Counted from the stretch's first letter, positions 47,456 through 61,100 are shown. The stretch is DNA of 64,000 nt from Pseudevernia furfuracea (GCA_022315425.1 JAIUPT010000046.1:62001-126000); one strand, 5' to 3'. Notes: a model not told the origin generated them from the sequence alone. Translations and numbers: made by a program.

Positions 47456-50400
47456 ATGGATACTACTGGCGACGAGGACCTCAAGCTACAACGGGCCTCC
47501 GCAGATCTCATTGCTGAGCTACAACGTTCTCTTCCTCGCTTCCTGTACAAGAGCATACCTGCCGGATCTGGGTCTGCAGGCAGTAGCCGTGTTCGAGGCC
47601 TGGTCCGAGAGACCAAGACCGACCAGCTCATCAAGCTGGTAGGTTCATCTCATGACCAGCTGTGAGTATGTCTTGCTGATTTGTATTCTTTTCTTCAGTT
47701 AGAGCCGTTTCAGGAATGGCCGCAACTGCTAGATCCTCACCTAAGTGGTCTTCTCCAACCTCTGGTTTCTGCTTTCATTGACTACGCATCCAAGCGCGCT
47801 GGCATTTACCACCAAGAAGGAAAGCCCTGCCCGGGTATAATCCCACTGCCGAGGGCAATTTCCCAAATTCTCTACGTGTTCTGCAAAGTACGAGGTACCA
47901 AAGTGATTCCTCAGTTCCTCAACAACGAGCCAAGATATCTGGAACCAATGCTTGATGCACTTGAGTCATGGGCTGGGAAGATGTATCCTAGTAAAGAGAA
48001 AGCTACCCCAAAGCATGGTTTTATGGTTTGGGAGGAAAGCTTCATCATGTTGCTATGGCTATCTCATCTCTTATTGGCACCTTTTGATCTCAGCTCCATG
48101 TCCTCTGATACTGCTGGTATACAGCTTTGTGACTCTCTCTTATATGTCGACTTACCTACAACCATTCCACCCATAGCAAAGCGTCTCGTTCAAATTTCCA
48201 CCTACCACCTCAGTCTACCAAGCAAAGCGAGAGAAGCAGCTGGAACATTACTAGTACGCCTTGCCGTGCGGACAGATATGCGAAAGATAGGCCTTCAGAG
48301 AATACTCGTTGACTGGGCTCTCTCATCCGTCCGTGCCCAATCCGATGCCGCTACTCCTACGTCAATCTATGGCTTTATTGGCATTCTATCCTTCCTCGCC
48401 GGCTTCATCATCTCTGCTGAGAATGAGATCCTGAAGCCGCTTCTCTCGCGGATATACAATTCAGTCCAGCATGCCAAATCCGAGCAATCTCCATCCTCAA
48501 CTGGGATAAATTCCTCGGCTTCTGCACGCAAACTGATCATCAAGGTTGAACGGGCATTGGCCGTAGCTGGGATGAAAATAGACTCCAAGGCTCCCGACGG
48601 TTTTGATCCAAGTCTTGGTGAAGGTGCACTTGAAGACATTGTTGACCATTTGCTGACAGCGCTGGAGGACAAAGACACACCTGTGAGGCTCGCAGCAAGC
48701 AAAGGGCTAAGTGTCATTGCGGTCGAGTTAGAGCCCAACCTGGTAGAACAGATCATCGATATGATTGACGAGAGGTTATATGAGGATACATTTTGGGAAG
48801 ACGCGCACACTGGGGTCGATGTACCTGAAATCTTTGAACCAAATCTAGGAGCTGTGAGCGCTCTGAGATGGCACGGTCTAATTCTTGCACTATCACAGCT
48901 GATATTCCGTGGTTCGATGCCACCGAAGCCCATCCTTAGTAGGGTCATTTTTTCACTCATTATTGCTCTCCGCTTCGAGCAAAGATCGTCATTGGGAAAT
49001 TCGATTGGGACAAGCGTCAGAGATGCAGCTTGCTTTGGCTTATGGGCGCTTGCCAGACGGTATTCTACAGCGGAAATCAAGAGTTGCAAGCCGGTTAGAA
49101 ACGAAACTTATGACAAAACCACAGTATCAGCGCTCCAGGTTCCGGCACAACAACTGACTTCCACTACAGACGCCACAAGTTCGGAATCCACCAAGAACAC
49201 CATATCAACGCTTCAGGCTCTCGCAAATGAATTAGTCCTCGCGGCCACGTTGGATGCAGCTGGAAACATCCGTCGTGGCGCTTCCGCCGCTTTGCAGGAA
49301 ATGATTGGCAGGCATCCCGAAGAGATCAAATACGGCATAGATCTAGTCCAAGTGGTGGATTACCATGGAATTGCTTTGAGATCAAGGGCAATGACCGAAA
49401 TTGCCATCAGCGTCTCGCAGCTCGAGCCAACTTATTGGCATTCTACCCTATGTGGACTCCTAGATTGGAGGGGTGTACGCTCAGGTGATGTGGATTGTCG
49501 ACGCAATGCCGCCCATGCAATCGGGCTACTGGCCCATAGTCGAGGTCCTGACATGGTCACGCCAACCATCAGCACTTTGCGGCGTCGGTTGCATGCCCGC
49601 GAGATCCCAAGAGATGAGGAGAGACATGGCCTACTACTTGCTTTGTCAGAGGTTGTAAGCCGTTGGTCTGATGTGTATCTTAGCGATAGACCACATCTCT
49701 TGACCACAACAGAGGGCGAAATAGCAGAACTTTGGCATATTTGCTACGGTGGTGGCGACCCCAAAACAAGATCAAACGAGGGGGTGAGAGCCACAGCTAC
49801 GAAGCAGCTTCATTCCGCTCTCACATGTGAAGCCGTATGTTCATTGGTCGCAGCCCTCGCCAAGTCCTCAATCCACGGTAAATTGCTTCATCCGTCTCCT
49901 ACAGAGCTGCATGAATGCCTTCAAGTACTTGAGATGAGTCTACGTCAATCCGATGAAAATGTCCTAATTGCGAGTACGAGAGCTGCGAGGGCCTTGTTTC
50001 GGATTCTAGACCGTGATACACAGGAGAAGCTTGTGTCCCGATGGGCTCGAGTTCTTAGTGATCGAAGTTCCGGTTCAGCAGAAGGTAATGTGGTGGGAGT
50101 AGCAGCCGCACTAGGCGCGGTGTTTCAACATGTTCACGCTTCGCAACCGCAAAATCTAATTATCGATACATTGATAAGGCTGGTCAGCAACGAACATGGC
50201 ATAAGCCTAAGATGCACTGCACTGAGAAGTCTGACTTCAGGCGTGCTCGAATCGAATGGTAGGAGATTGCTGCATTGGTTCAGTAACAGGCAGGCTGATT
50301 TTCCTAGTCATCTCTGAAAGCTTATCTCAAGCGCTCAATGCCTGCTTGAACGATTACACTACTGATAGACGAGGCGACGTTGGCTCTCTGATCCGCTTGG

Positions 50401-51290
50401 AAGCCATTGATGGCACTGCTGTTGTCTTGAAGAAGGGCCTTGTAAGTATGAGCGAGAGACAAGACATGGCGGCAAGGGTCTGCGGCCTTGCTGTTGAGAA
50501 GCTTGACAAAGTTCGATTCCGAGCTTGGGGTTGCCTGCAAGCCAACTGGGGAGTCTTTGGCTCGGGTGCCGAACCTCAAATGTACGTGGAACATTGCCTT
50601 GTTACACGATTTTCTACTGACTGCTCTAAAAGCTCAATATCCGACATCTCCCAAACATCGACGATCGAGTACTTTCTACAACTTTTATCCTTATGCTCCC
50701 ACCACTTGACACAAGATTGGATTAGGAAGCCCCTTCTAGAAGGCTATGTCACCTCAGGAGGAGCAGGCTCTGAGTCACTTTTGGGAGCATCAAGAGCAGC
50801 TTTCGTGCTCTATACCGAGTCTTCGGATCTAGCAACATTAACCATGCTCTGCACATACCTGACTGACCTCATTCGAGAAAACATCTCAAACGACAGACTT
50901 GCTATGCCTACCTTGAATTTCGTTGCCTTCCTCTTCGAAGCTGGTGTGCTGCAGCGGCTACGAGATCAAGACTTCGCGTGGAGAAGGCTCTTTACCGAGG
51001 TGCGAAAGGCGCATTACAAATCGGGCAACGTCCAGAAGATCGAAGCAGCTGTCAAGATATATGCGGGCATGATGGCAGTACCGGGGGTGAGGGCGGAGGT
51101 CCAAGGGAAGCTGTCTAGCATGCTTTTGCACCCGTACCCAAAGATCCGCAACGCGGCTGCTGATGCGTTGCTTCTTGTGACTGAGGATAAGAGCTTGATG
51201 GGCGCCAATTGGTCAAAACCGCAGGCGGAATTGAAGGTAGTCGTCCGTTCTTTTCTGGCCAGAGCTGGGGCTCAACCCACTGTTGCTTGA
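47456..51290 (+). CDS. tubulin-folding cofactor D
   Basis: Exons 47456-47638, 47699-50258, 50308-50581 and 50633-51290 (introns 60, 49 and 51 nt) give 1,224 residues, the usual size of TBCD/Cin1/Alp1. The N terminus has PLVSAFIDYASKRAG and LPRAISQILYVFCKVRGTKVIPQFLNNEPRYLEPML. The middle is HEAT/ARM-like helical repeats, with DWALSSVRAQ and RRGASAALQEMIGRHPEEI. The C-terminal region (FLFEAGVLQRL, then IRNAAADALLLVTED) is the TFCD C-terminal domain. It acts with cofactors C and E on the alpha/beta-tubulin dimer. The last intron is frame-neutral (17 codons), but its GTACGT donor and CTACTGAC branch argue that it is spliced. Confidence 0.93.
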
Positions 51291-52125
51291 CAGACAACGA
51301 GACCTGTGCTCATCTGTTGGCGACTTTTGTGGAGCAGAAGCCATCAAGAGCGGGCCACTATATTCAAAGTAAGAGCTCACGCTCGTATAACTACGTATCT
51401 GTGTAGGGTTTCATGCCATTTAACAGTTGCACTCGTAGCCGGATGAAACCCTCCAGCATCATTGCTTCGCCTTCGCTACCTTCAAGAGCCATCTGCTCAA
51501 GTTGATGCAAATGCACTGAGGGGGGGGGGCCGGCGAGAACCGCAACTTGTATCGTTTACCAACCTCTGCAACTCGACAATCAAAGCCTTGATCATGGAAC
51601 TTTTGGTCAAGTAATTACACCGGAGTGACTCGTTATACAAGTCTCTAACGAGCAACCAAAGCGCAAAGCAAGTCGTTGATGACCTATCTGTTAGCGAAGA
51701 AAGGTAACTGCCCCGCTTGATTATTCTCGGCAAGTGATGTCGGAAATTGCACCGGTGGCTCCACCGTCGCTTATATGCAATCGCCCCTGGGATCAGATGG
51801 AATCAGGGTGACATCTTCCGGGCACCCTCGTCTATATATGTATAGCCAGTCCATGGCCTCCTCCATGGTTTTCCTTTATGTGCTCCAGGGTAGTCAGAAT
51901 AGTCAAAAGCTTTAAGCCCTACTCGTAATTCCCGCTGCGTAACCTGTCCCTGCAACACTGTCCAGCTCCAAACCTCCGCCACTGCCGACCACGAGAAGCG
52001 CCAAGACACTAGTACAAATCATTCGGCGAAGTTCTCCCGGCCGATAGAGTACAAATCACGAAAAGACACCACGGAAGTTCTCGACCATCTGAAACTTCCA
52101 CGAATTCCATCCGCCTGCCAACACC
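51291..52125. other. intergenic, no gene recognised
   Basis: Includes a nine-G run near 51522-51530. The right part is the bZIP gene's promoter region. Confidence 0.55.
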
Positions 52126-52857
52126 ATGCCTCCCACCCCCTCGACCTCACTAGATCATCACCACCGGTCCCCAATCCCCTCCACCTCCAACCCCGGCCCC
52201 TCCGCTGCCCGCATCCGCGAAAACCAGCGCCGTTCCCGAGCCCGCCGGAAAGAATACCTGCAAGAACTGGAGCAGAAAATCAGAAAGTGTGAACAGGCCG
52301 GAGTCAATGCTAGCGTGGACATACAGCTTGCGGCTCGAGGGGTAGCGGAGGAGAACCAGAGGCTCAGGGAGGAGAATGGGCGATTGAGGGAAGAAGGGGA
52401 GAAGCTAAGGGGAGAAAATGAGAGGATGAGGGGGATACTGGACAGAGGGGACGAGCAAGAGCGTGCGAAAGCTTCAAATGGTGGGGAGTATATGGCTGCT
52501 GGAGCATCATTGCATGGAGTCGAGACTGTAGAACCCGAGGATGCTTCTTCTCGATTGCAGAAGTCCACGGACCGCGATGTGAAGGAATCTACACCTACAA
52601 CCGGGAGCGAAGAAATCTACACGCAGCCTAAACCACCGCCAGAAGTCTCGTGCGTGGGCCAAAATGTTGAGATGGTACTGGGTGACGATACCTCGTCTTG
52701 TGAATACGCGGCACACATCATCACGGGCATGAGGGCGGATATCAGCGCTGATGATGTTCGAGCCGATCTAGGTTGTGGTGGCGACATCAGAGAGTGGCGG
52801 AAGTGCAAGGTGGATAATTCGAAGCTTTTTGTTGCTATGGATCGGTATACTAGATGA
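52126..52857 (+). CDS. small bZIP transcription factor
   Basis: A 243-residue single exon. After a Pro/Ser-rich lead (MPPTPSTSLDHHHRSPIPST) comes the basic region ARIRENQRRSRARRKEYLQE, which has the N-x-x-x-(S)-R core of fungal bZIP proteins. The zipper continues through LEQKIRKCEQAGVNAS and a long EENQRLREENGRLREE coiled coil with Leu/heptad spacing. The tail contains two cysteine-containing blocks (PEVSCVGQN and DDTSSCEYAAHIITGMRADI) resembling the C-terminal segment of fungal bZIP factors that sense redox or stress. I see no intron. It is probably nuclear, and its targets are unknown. Confidence 0.85.
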   Translation: MPPTPSTSLDHHHRSPIPSTSNPGPSAARIRENQRRSRARRKEYLQELEQKIRKCEQAGVNASVDIQLAARGVAEENQRLREENGRLREEGEKLRGENERMRGILDRGDEQERAKASNGGEYMAAGASLHGVETVEPEDASSRLQKSTDRDVKESTPTTGSEEIYTQPKPPPEVSCVGQNVEMVLGDDTSSCEYAAHIITGMRADISADDVRADLGCGGDIREWRKCKVDNSKLFVAMDRYTR

Positions 52858-53562
52858 GCCTTGGGGTGGAACATGGTTGCATTCCTCCGCTTTCACGTGT
52901 CCTTGCGGTCGGCAATTATGATTGAAGCCGACGACCCTGTACAAAATTCTGGACAGACTTTATCTGCGACAGCCCCTCCAGTAGATGCTTAGGGATGAGT
53001 CTTGGGCGGCCTCCTTTGACCATTCCTTAGAATGGTCCGACCAGGAGGTAGTTTGAACGACAGGGAGTGCAAGCTTTCAGCCAATGGCGGTGAGACCATT
53101 GAATGGAGCAGAGCTACTTTAGTGAAGATCCACGGCTGTTCAAGGTGTGTGACTTAAAACGCCCTTTTTTGACTGTTGATTTGGGTTGCATTCCTCACAT
53201 GTCTGAGTGCAGAATTTCAGCTTTAGAGTCTACCTACCTTGAAATGGCTCGCACCAACTCTCTGACATTGTCTACCAAGATCTTACCATGCTCCTAGCCA
53301 TGAGAGAAACAATATTTGCGACCATGGATGAACAAAGGACAATATTTGTGTGCGGCCGTGTACTGCACGTGATTGCATGGCTGTTTGCGGCGGATGAATT
53401 GGAGAGCAAAGAACAATCTCTTCTCAAAGGGGGTACTCCAGCCATGCGGCTACTACCAAGGCTCATTTACTCCACTCTTTCGCGAATTCCTATTCAGGCT
53501 CAGAAAGACTGTTGTCCGCGCGACCTTGGAAAGGGAAAGATAACTAGCAGTATCTGGCAAAA
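52858..53562. other. intergenic, no gene recognised
   Basis: Frames at 53103-53297 and 53288-53566 are short, lack domains and overlap a minus-strand frame; I treat them as non-coding. The region just before 53563 is the likely promoter of the protease-like gene. Confidence 0.5.
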
Positions 53563-56500
53563 ATGACACGTAAAAAACCAGGACAGAAGCATCCCACAGA
53601 AAACTCGGCCAACGCTCCCATTCTTGAGGCCACTCCAGCGTCTAAGGATGGGCCAGAAGGATATTACGAGGACGTCTCAATCATAAAATTCGAGGATGAC
53701 AAAACCAAGGCACCGTATGCAACATCTGCCAATACTTTGAGCAAAAGCAAAGCTGAAATCTACAGGGAACGAGACACTGTGACGAAGAGTTCTGGATCGG
53801 GTGGAGGCATCATCACGGGCTCGCCCAGAACGATCGAAAAAGACCTCGCTCTCAAGCCATCACGATTCGGCTCTCCGTTCGCATATGTATCTTATCAGAA
53901 CAAGTATGACTTTTTCAAGGGGCTCCTTGCCGAAAATACGTGTGTCCTGTTCGACCAGGTCGTCGCCGAAGCGTCAACTCTAAGAGAGCGCCTATCACGA
54001 GGTGTTGCTCTCACGACCGATGGTAGCAACGGCCAATTCTGCTTTCTTAAGAAATGCGACACCCTTAGCACAAATTCGGAAGCAATCGACAGCGACGACT
54101 CACAATTAGAACTCTCCTGCTTTGAACTGAATGAGGACAGATTGGAGATTCCTCTGTTTGTAGACCCCACATCTGCAGCCATTCATCAGACTCACGTTGC
54201 TAGGGATGCTCCTGTCGACTCCATCAACTCGAGCGATTTGTCATCCACGAAAATCGAAAACTCCAAAGATGACAGGATAATTGACGTTCGCCGTGTCCAG
54301 AACTCCGAAACCGGTGAGAGTGAATATTTCGTTATGAACTGGAGTTTGGATCTTCTCTCCATCAACGGCATAGATGTGAACCCTACCGTGAGAGCTGGAC
54401 CGCTTCCGGACTTTGCAGTACTCGAACTTGAACGCTTTTCTATCTTTTGGTGGCGTACCACTGCTGCCTTGGATTTTATGCCAGTAAGACAGTCCATGCT
54501 GCGTCTACTAACCGTCTGAAGCAACGCTGAAAAATTCTGCAGAGTCTCAAACGCAAACGCGATTCCGAGGAAAACGACGAAGAATTGTCTAGAAAAGCCA
54601 TCAAAGGCGATGCCGGTGAGTCATGCAAGTTATGAACCCTGCATAGGCTGCTATGGGATGTGCAAGCTTACAAACTTCTAGACCTCTCACCTAATTCGCA
54701 AGTGTTCCCAGATTCGAAAAGTTGGCTCGATGAATATCGTCGTCGCATTCGGTTATGTGAAGAAAGGCCTATCAAGTACACATCTTCAATTACAGATGTC
54801 CATCCGCCACACAAGCTCTCCGTCTACGAATTGCAAGATATCGACGTTATACTTGCCATCGGCGCCGTTTGGCTGGGCTTGATACATGCGAAGATTGATT
54901 TCGCATATGCTGGCTCAAATCTTTTCTCCTTCGCGCGTAGCATGCGAATGGTCGGAATGCATGCTGTCAAAGGACCCAATCACTTCCTTATCCCCTTGCT
55001 TTTCAGTGAGGAATTAGAGGCCCTGACTCCTGAATCGGAGAAGGATACAGAAGAGCCTCTGGAGCCTGTATTTGGCGCGTTTCAGCGAGGCGAAGAGAAG
55101 AAGAACCAAGAAAACTTTGCTGCTGCAGAAAAAGCAAAACAGAAAGATCCTGGCAATATGAATCAACCCCCACTCTCACCCAAGGATCAAGAAATCCGAA
55201 CCCGAAATCACAAGGGTGGCATCGGCCATTTCGTGTTAGCCATTGCCGAGAAGGTCAACAGAGACCAAGCCACTATCATTAAAGATTATTTGACCAAAAA
55301 AGCTCCTGTGCGCTTGAGATTTATGGATAGCTCCGTCGGACATACAGACAAGGGGACCATTAGGCGCGCCGCAAGAAATATTGTCAGAAATTCAGGGTGG
55401 CTTGGCGACACCTGGCCTTGCTTCGATGCAACTGAGGAGTACTGGACCGATGTACTAGAACAGTCGGGTAACAGGTGCGGTGAGCATACCGTATTGAATG
55501 CATGGGCGTACATGCTTGAAATACCACTAGCAACCACTCGAGGAAGAGCATTAGCCAAGAGGTCCTATGAAGAAGTAAGAACAATGATCCACCTAGCGCT
55601 TCGAGGACAGCTTGACAGCTTGACTATCCGAGCATGGATGCAGAATCATGGATATGCAATTAATGAGCCTTTGTCTCAGCTTCAGCAAACCCAGCAACAG
55701 AACCCAGATTTGCCAAATACATTTCGCAACATACAGACTGTAGCATTGAACGAAGATGCTTTTAATGAGATCATCAATGATATGCATATGCAGGAACAGG
55801 CTACCAATCAAGGTCATGCAACAGTTTGGGGCGCTGTACCTGTACCTCCAGACGTCGCCACGACCCAGCAATCAGGGCATGCTCCCAACATGGCCACCGG
55901 TGTCGCAGTGCCCCCTTCCAGTCAAGATTCAACTGCGGATCCTTCAGGCGCTTCCGAAATCTTAGGTGGTTCTACTGGTTCTGCAGGAACACCTCAATTG
56001 CTACAGGCTCCTCATGGATCCCCAAAGACTTGGCGGGAAAGCTTAGACCGAGGCCTCGCCTATCACAACGCTTTGAGAGCGGAGAATCCCCGGACTACCG
56101 AAGACAGGTGGAAACGTGCTACAGTCATAGAGAACCCCTCAAACATGGCCGACTACGACGTGGTACTAGGCATAGCCCCAATTTGGGAAGGCCTCAAGCG
56201 CCTCGGGCTCCCAGCATACGATTTCACTTATGCTGGATTGGATGTGTTCGCGCCTGGTGGAGGGTCAGGGCTTGGCGCAATTGGAAGATTCACCAGATTC
56301 ATCATACCCTTGTTCCTTTCCTCAACAAAAGCTGAAGCACTTGAGGATCAAGGGGAAGGCAAAAAGAAAATCACAGACGTTGGCCATCTTCTACTTTGTG
56401 TGGCTGAATTGGTTGACAGTCATCCGAAAGTGGTCCAGATACATGTACTTGACAGCAGAGTGAATACGGTGCATTTCCAGCAAATTGAGCAAGCGGCTGA

Positions 56501-57161
56501 AGCAATCATCAGTCGTTCAGGCTGGCTTGGTAGGATCAGACCTGAGGCTCCGGTCGAATACAGACCTTACCTTAGGACGCCAGTCCCTCACCAGGTGGGT
56601 GGCAATACTTGTGGACTCCATGTCATCTTCAATGCTTGGGCAACCATGCTTGGCATCCCTATACATCCGTCCATGTTGCGTCGTAGGCCATCCAGAGAGA
56701 ACGCGAACTATGCTACCGACGAAAGGTTTTTAGAATTGGGCCTTGAAATCGTCAATCTCGCCCTCGAGGGCTTCATGGACTCGACTACCATACAAGCCTT
56801 CTTGAATGTCTTCGGCTACTCCGTCGAGCAACGCCATGGCGATCCTGCACGTGCTGTCGTATCAGCCAATGCAATCGGAATGAACCAGGACAAGTTCGGC
56901 CGCACGCTGCAAAAAAGATTTTGGGGCCCCATACTTACTTACACGGAGGGTCACCCGAGAAGGTTTCCGGATGCAAGTATAGCTTACTTGATCTCGCAAG
57001 GATTGAGTGTGGATCAAGCGCAGAGAGCTTTGTCGCTCAACAATGGGAATCCGAACCGGGCTTTCAATTGGCACTATTCGATGGACCCTCCTGGAGAGCT
57101 GCCGAAGCCTGAGGATGCATTGTCGCCGAAAACTCCTGATCGGGGCCGAGGTATACCTTGA
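53563..57161 (+). CDS. protein with two Ulp1/C48-like cysteine-peptidase domains and a UBA-like tail
   Basis: Exons 53563-54483, 54543-54615 and 54682-57161 (introns 59 and 66 nt, branches CTACTAAC and GCTTAC) give 1,157 residues. The first ~310 residues are poorly conserved; an NLS-like KRKRD follows at the second exon. Two tandem domains repeat DIDVILAIGAVWLGL and DYDVVLGIAPIWEGL, each with a full Ulp1-type catalytic set. In the first these are His514 (GIGHFVL), Asp547 (RFMDSS), Gln592 and Cys597 (QSGNRCGEH); in the second His900 (VGHLLL), Asp922 (HVLDSR), Gln969 and Cys975 (QVGGNTCGLH). A UBA-like helix set (AYLISQGLSVDQAQRALSL, about 1095-1135) ends it. C48 enzymes cleave SUMO or ubiquitin-like modifiers. 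Tandem duplication plus UBA is unusual; activity is inferred from the intact residues. Confidence 0.8.
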
Positions 57162-58609
57162 ATCTGTAATGGGAAATTGGGTGGCCGATGGATCAGAGAG
57201 GCAGAACTATGTGTCTCCAGATATTCGTTTTGGACGAGTAATGCGACTCCTGTATGTGTAGGGACGTCAATCTCAGCCAGGTCTCCGGCGTCGGGTCATC
57301 GGGAAAGGGGATCTTACAACATGTTGGAGCTATCTCATTGGATCAGAGCATCGACCTCACGTTTCTTACTCTTCCGTTTCATGGTCTATCTCCACAATAG
57401 ATTCGCAGTCACTGTTTCTTAAACGCACGTTTTCTTACAGCCTTTGTAATCCTTAGTACTGTTTCAATCAATCATACATCCGCCCCCCACTCCATCCCTC
57501 GTATCAGTGCACTTGACGATCCTTTACTTACGGGCACACGCATCACACAAAACCCAAGCAACCCCTCCATCTCATCCCATCCCATCCCATCCCATCCCAT
57601 CCCACTCCCTCCTCTCGCACTCCTCACACAGCAACCCCATTTCCCAAACCGACCCCCCCCCGCCCGGATCCCGCCCCTCCAAACCACCACCTCCAAGTCC
57701 CAACAACAACAGCAACAGCCCCCCAAAAAGCCCTTCGATTCATTCAATTCATTCATCCATCCATTCAACCTTTCCCAACCATCCACTCTCTCTCTCTCTG
57801 ACATGTATTCTATCCGTCATGTATTCTATCCCGTCATGTATTCTATCCGGTCATCCATTTATTATCGGCACCGTGGGCTTGAAAAACACATCCGCCCTCG
57901 AGTAAAAAAAAAAAAACACGGTGATGGATGGATTGCGGGTGGGCCGCAAAACAAACAAACAAACAAACGAACAAACGAACAAACGAACGCCGGACGCGGG
58001 AGAGCGAGGACGGGATGCGGATGCGGTGCGATGTGGAAAATTGTATGCGGATTGCGGGTGCTTTGGGGGGCTGGAGGGAGTTGAGGTGGTTGGTTGGTTT
58101 TGGGTGGTTGGTTGGTGGTGGGATAGAAAAAAATTGGCGTTATAGTTGTTGTTGTTTTTGGAAGGAAGGAGGGAGGGAGGGAAGGAAGGGGGGTGGAGGA
58201 AGGGGGGTGGTTTACTACGTAGTTACGGATGGGGAAGGGAAAAGTGCGAGATTGAGATGAGAGCATTAGTTTTAGGTCGTTGAGTAAGGCGGACGGACGG
58301 ACGGGCGAAGTTCCAAGTGCGTTTTGTCCGTGCATAAATCCTACTGATCACTAAGCAGAGGGGAGGATGGTTTCGTGGTTTGACTTTGCTGGAACACGGT
58401 GGTCAATCAATGGGGATTTCCATGGCGATGTTTTCTATCACAGGGGGTTTTTTTTGGCCTTCCTTTCTCCCCTCCCCCCACCCGCTACTCAGCCTATACT
58501 ACCTACGAGTAATAATGCTTACGGATCGTGCGCAAGCCTTTGAACCCTATAAACCTGACCCGTCCACCCAACCGAACGCGTTCTTCTCCCAACCGCACAT
58601 ATTCCCATC
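57162..58609. other. intergenic, microsatellite-rich
   Basis: Includes a CCCAT pentamer array near 57572-57602, three copies of a TGTATTCTATCC(G) phrase around 57802-57850, a poly-A run near 57904-57916, AAAC/AAACG repeats near 57950-57990 and GGAAGG runs near 58160-58195. No gene supported. Confidence 0.6.
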
Positions 58610-60540
58610 CTAAAGCGTGCTATGAACCTTGCTCAGTGCAATCTTCCCCTTTGCGAGCCTCCACGCCCAAACCCCGAGCGTGATGCCCACATCGAAGAAG
58701 TCGAAAACCAGCGCCCCGCCGAAAATGATAGCATAGAATGTCCACGCTCGTTCTTCGGACAGCCTGACTTTGGTGACGACGATTGCCCAAGGAAGAATCC
58801 AGAGGAAGTTGGATCCGAGAGCTTGATAGAGGTACCAGCGGGGACTGGTGGCGAGGAGGATGGCAGAGAGCTGGTATTGCAGGGCGTAGAAGACGTAGCA
58901 CCAGTCTATGTTCTGGGTGGGGTGTTAATAGGGACGGGGACGGAGGTGGTGGTAGCTGACCTTCCACATTTTCTTGGTTATCAGTGCGACGTCGGCGGAG
59001 TCGGAGAGGTAGTATGCGAAGGATTCCATGCCCCATAGTGAGAGGCAGACACAGACAGGCACTTCGACTATGAGAGCAATGACACAAGAGATGAATGCCG
59101 GGCGCATTATATCTTTCGTGAGGAGTCAGCACGGGACTGGACGATATGAAGGAGCGCGATCTATACCGAGGAGATCTTGTCTGGAGGCCTTGGGCTTTCG
59201 TAAACCAACGCCTACACGCGCTCGCCATTGACCCCAGTTGTGGCCAACAAAGGCTAGTGTAGATGCTTCCAGAGCTTGGACTGGCACCATGACCAGACCC
59301 CATCGGATCGTGTTAAAGACACCCCATGCGGTCCCGTAATTCTCGCCGAGGGAAATGATTCTGCTGACCAGCCACAAGTATAGGGAATTTCGGATTGCAG
59401 ACTCCGTGAAAGTGTAGACTGACGGACGTGCGAGTAACTTAAAGGCTTTGATGCCGGGTCTTAACTTTTCTTCGGAGTCTTCACAAGACCTTCGCTGCAT
59501 CTTTGCCGCGATGTAGATAAAATAAAAAAGCCCGGCAAGAGCAGAACCCATGTCACATGCGAGCCTGATGAGGGCTTGATCATTGATCGTTGGCGTCCAT
59601 GATCCGACATGGAACTTGGAAATGATCAGCAGGTCGAGTACAATGTTGATGACGAAACTTGTGGAGCTGATCAACAACGGCACGTCCGGATTATCCAAAG
59701 CCCGTGTACAGTCTGATACAGCGACTTGCATCGCAGAGGACAACGCTGACACCGAAGATATGCGAACGTATGTTATGGATGTTTCTCTGACTTGTGCTGG
59801 GACAAATGCTGCGGCAAGTTGATTGGAAGCCGCAATGAATACTATGGTCATGATGGCCCCCAGCACGGTTTGGAAAAGAATAAGAGTGTATGATAGGCTG
59901 AGTCGAGAGGACATGGTTCTGGTGGCTTTGTCTCCGATGATGAGCCAAGCGGCTCTTGGGAGGCCGTCGTTGAGGACATTTGCCACGGTGCCGATGTAAG
60001 TGTAGACATCGGTAGTGACCACTTGGGTTGGGTCGATGTTCGCAATCCAAAGCTTGCTGAGCGTGCTGTATAATGCTGGGAGGAGGAAGGCGCAGAAATT
60101 GAAGATTAATGAGCCCTGATATCTGGAGAGACAGATCAGAGATTGATGACGCTAGGAATTCAAATGCGTGCACTAGGCAAGCTATTCAGGTTATGTAGCG
60201 GTTGTGATGTGGGTATTCTTTCCCCGTGAAACATGGTAAGAAAATGCCAGAATTTCAAAATTGATATGCGCAAACAGCTCAGACGAAGAATTTTGCATAA
60301 ATGAGGTCTGCTCTTCGTTGCTGATTGTATCAATAATTCAAGATTTTGCGACTCCTTCTGGCAACACGCCTGCAATTGTGCCTAGGGTAACTTCAATAAG
60401 ACTCACGTTTCTCTACTCAAATACCGGCCATGGAATGTTCTCAGACACTGCAAAGCTGACCTATCTTTGGAAGCTGTCTCCGCAGATTGATCGAGGGGAG
60501 ACTCGTGCACTTCAGTGTCGTTATCCTTGCTTGGCAGCAT
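58610..60540 (-). CDS. MATE-family-like multidrug/toxin transporter
   Basis: Predicted exons 60540-60407, 60122-59167, 59112-58961 and 58912-58610 give 514 residues, usual for fungal MATE-like proteins. The N terminus [15 protein letters not shown] is acidic and cytosolic. Twelve or so hydrophobic helices follow, with family-like blocks [40 protein letters not shown] and [32 protein letters not shown], then [15 protein letters not shown] and the final exon complete the pattern. The first intron is long (284 nt) but phase-compatible, and another small exon could be inside it. Introns 2 and 3 are 54 and 48 nt. MATE carriers export cationic or organic compounds with H+ or Na+ exchange; the substrate is unknown. 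The plus-strand frame 60261-60791 is not a gene. Confidence 0.78.
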
Positions 60541-61100
60541 TGTGTACTTGCCCCGGACGAGAGTGGAGAGTCGGGTACCCATTCTCCATCGAGGACTTCA
60601 GCTATTATATCCGAGGTGCCCGGGCTATCAGCTTAAAGCGGGGAAAATTCCGAGTGTTCTCATCGTGCTTCAATTCCCATGCACGGGACCGATTCGGCAC
60701 AATTGAGTCGCAGTTCACCGATAAAGCGTTATCTCTCCTAGGGCTGCAGGCATTGAGGAGCAGCGCTCGAGGTGGCCAAAGCGGTGCCTAAGAACACACG
60801 GATAAAAAGGCTCAGAGGTGCAGGTTTCGGGCCTACGCTTGCTCGAACAGCAACAGCTATCTCGACGTACGTCTTCAACAACGGCTGCAGTGATTTATAA
60901 GTTCTTGACGGGGCGGACTCTGGATTCGCCGGGTCAAATGGTAACTGGGGTACAGAGCGTAAGATACAATAAATCCAGGCGGCGAGATGTTTTCATTGAC
61001 CGAATTCTTTCTCCGGATTGCTCCACATCTTTGATATCAACACCAATTTATGAACATAGTCTGCTATCCATAAGAAGGATGCTTTGAAAGAAGACAGTTC

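Noticed and set aside
60261..60791. 176-residue plus-strand frame
   Set aside because: It overlaps the predicted first exon and intron of the MATE gene on the other strand and shows no family feature.
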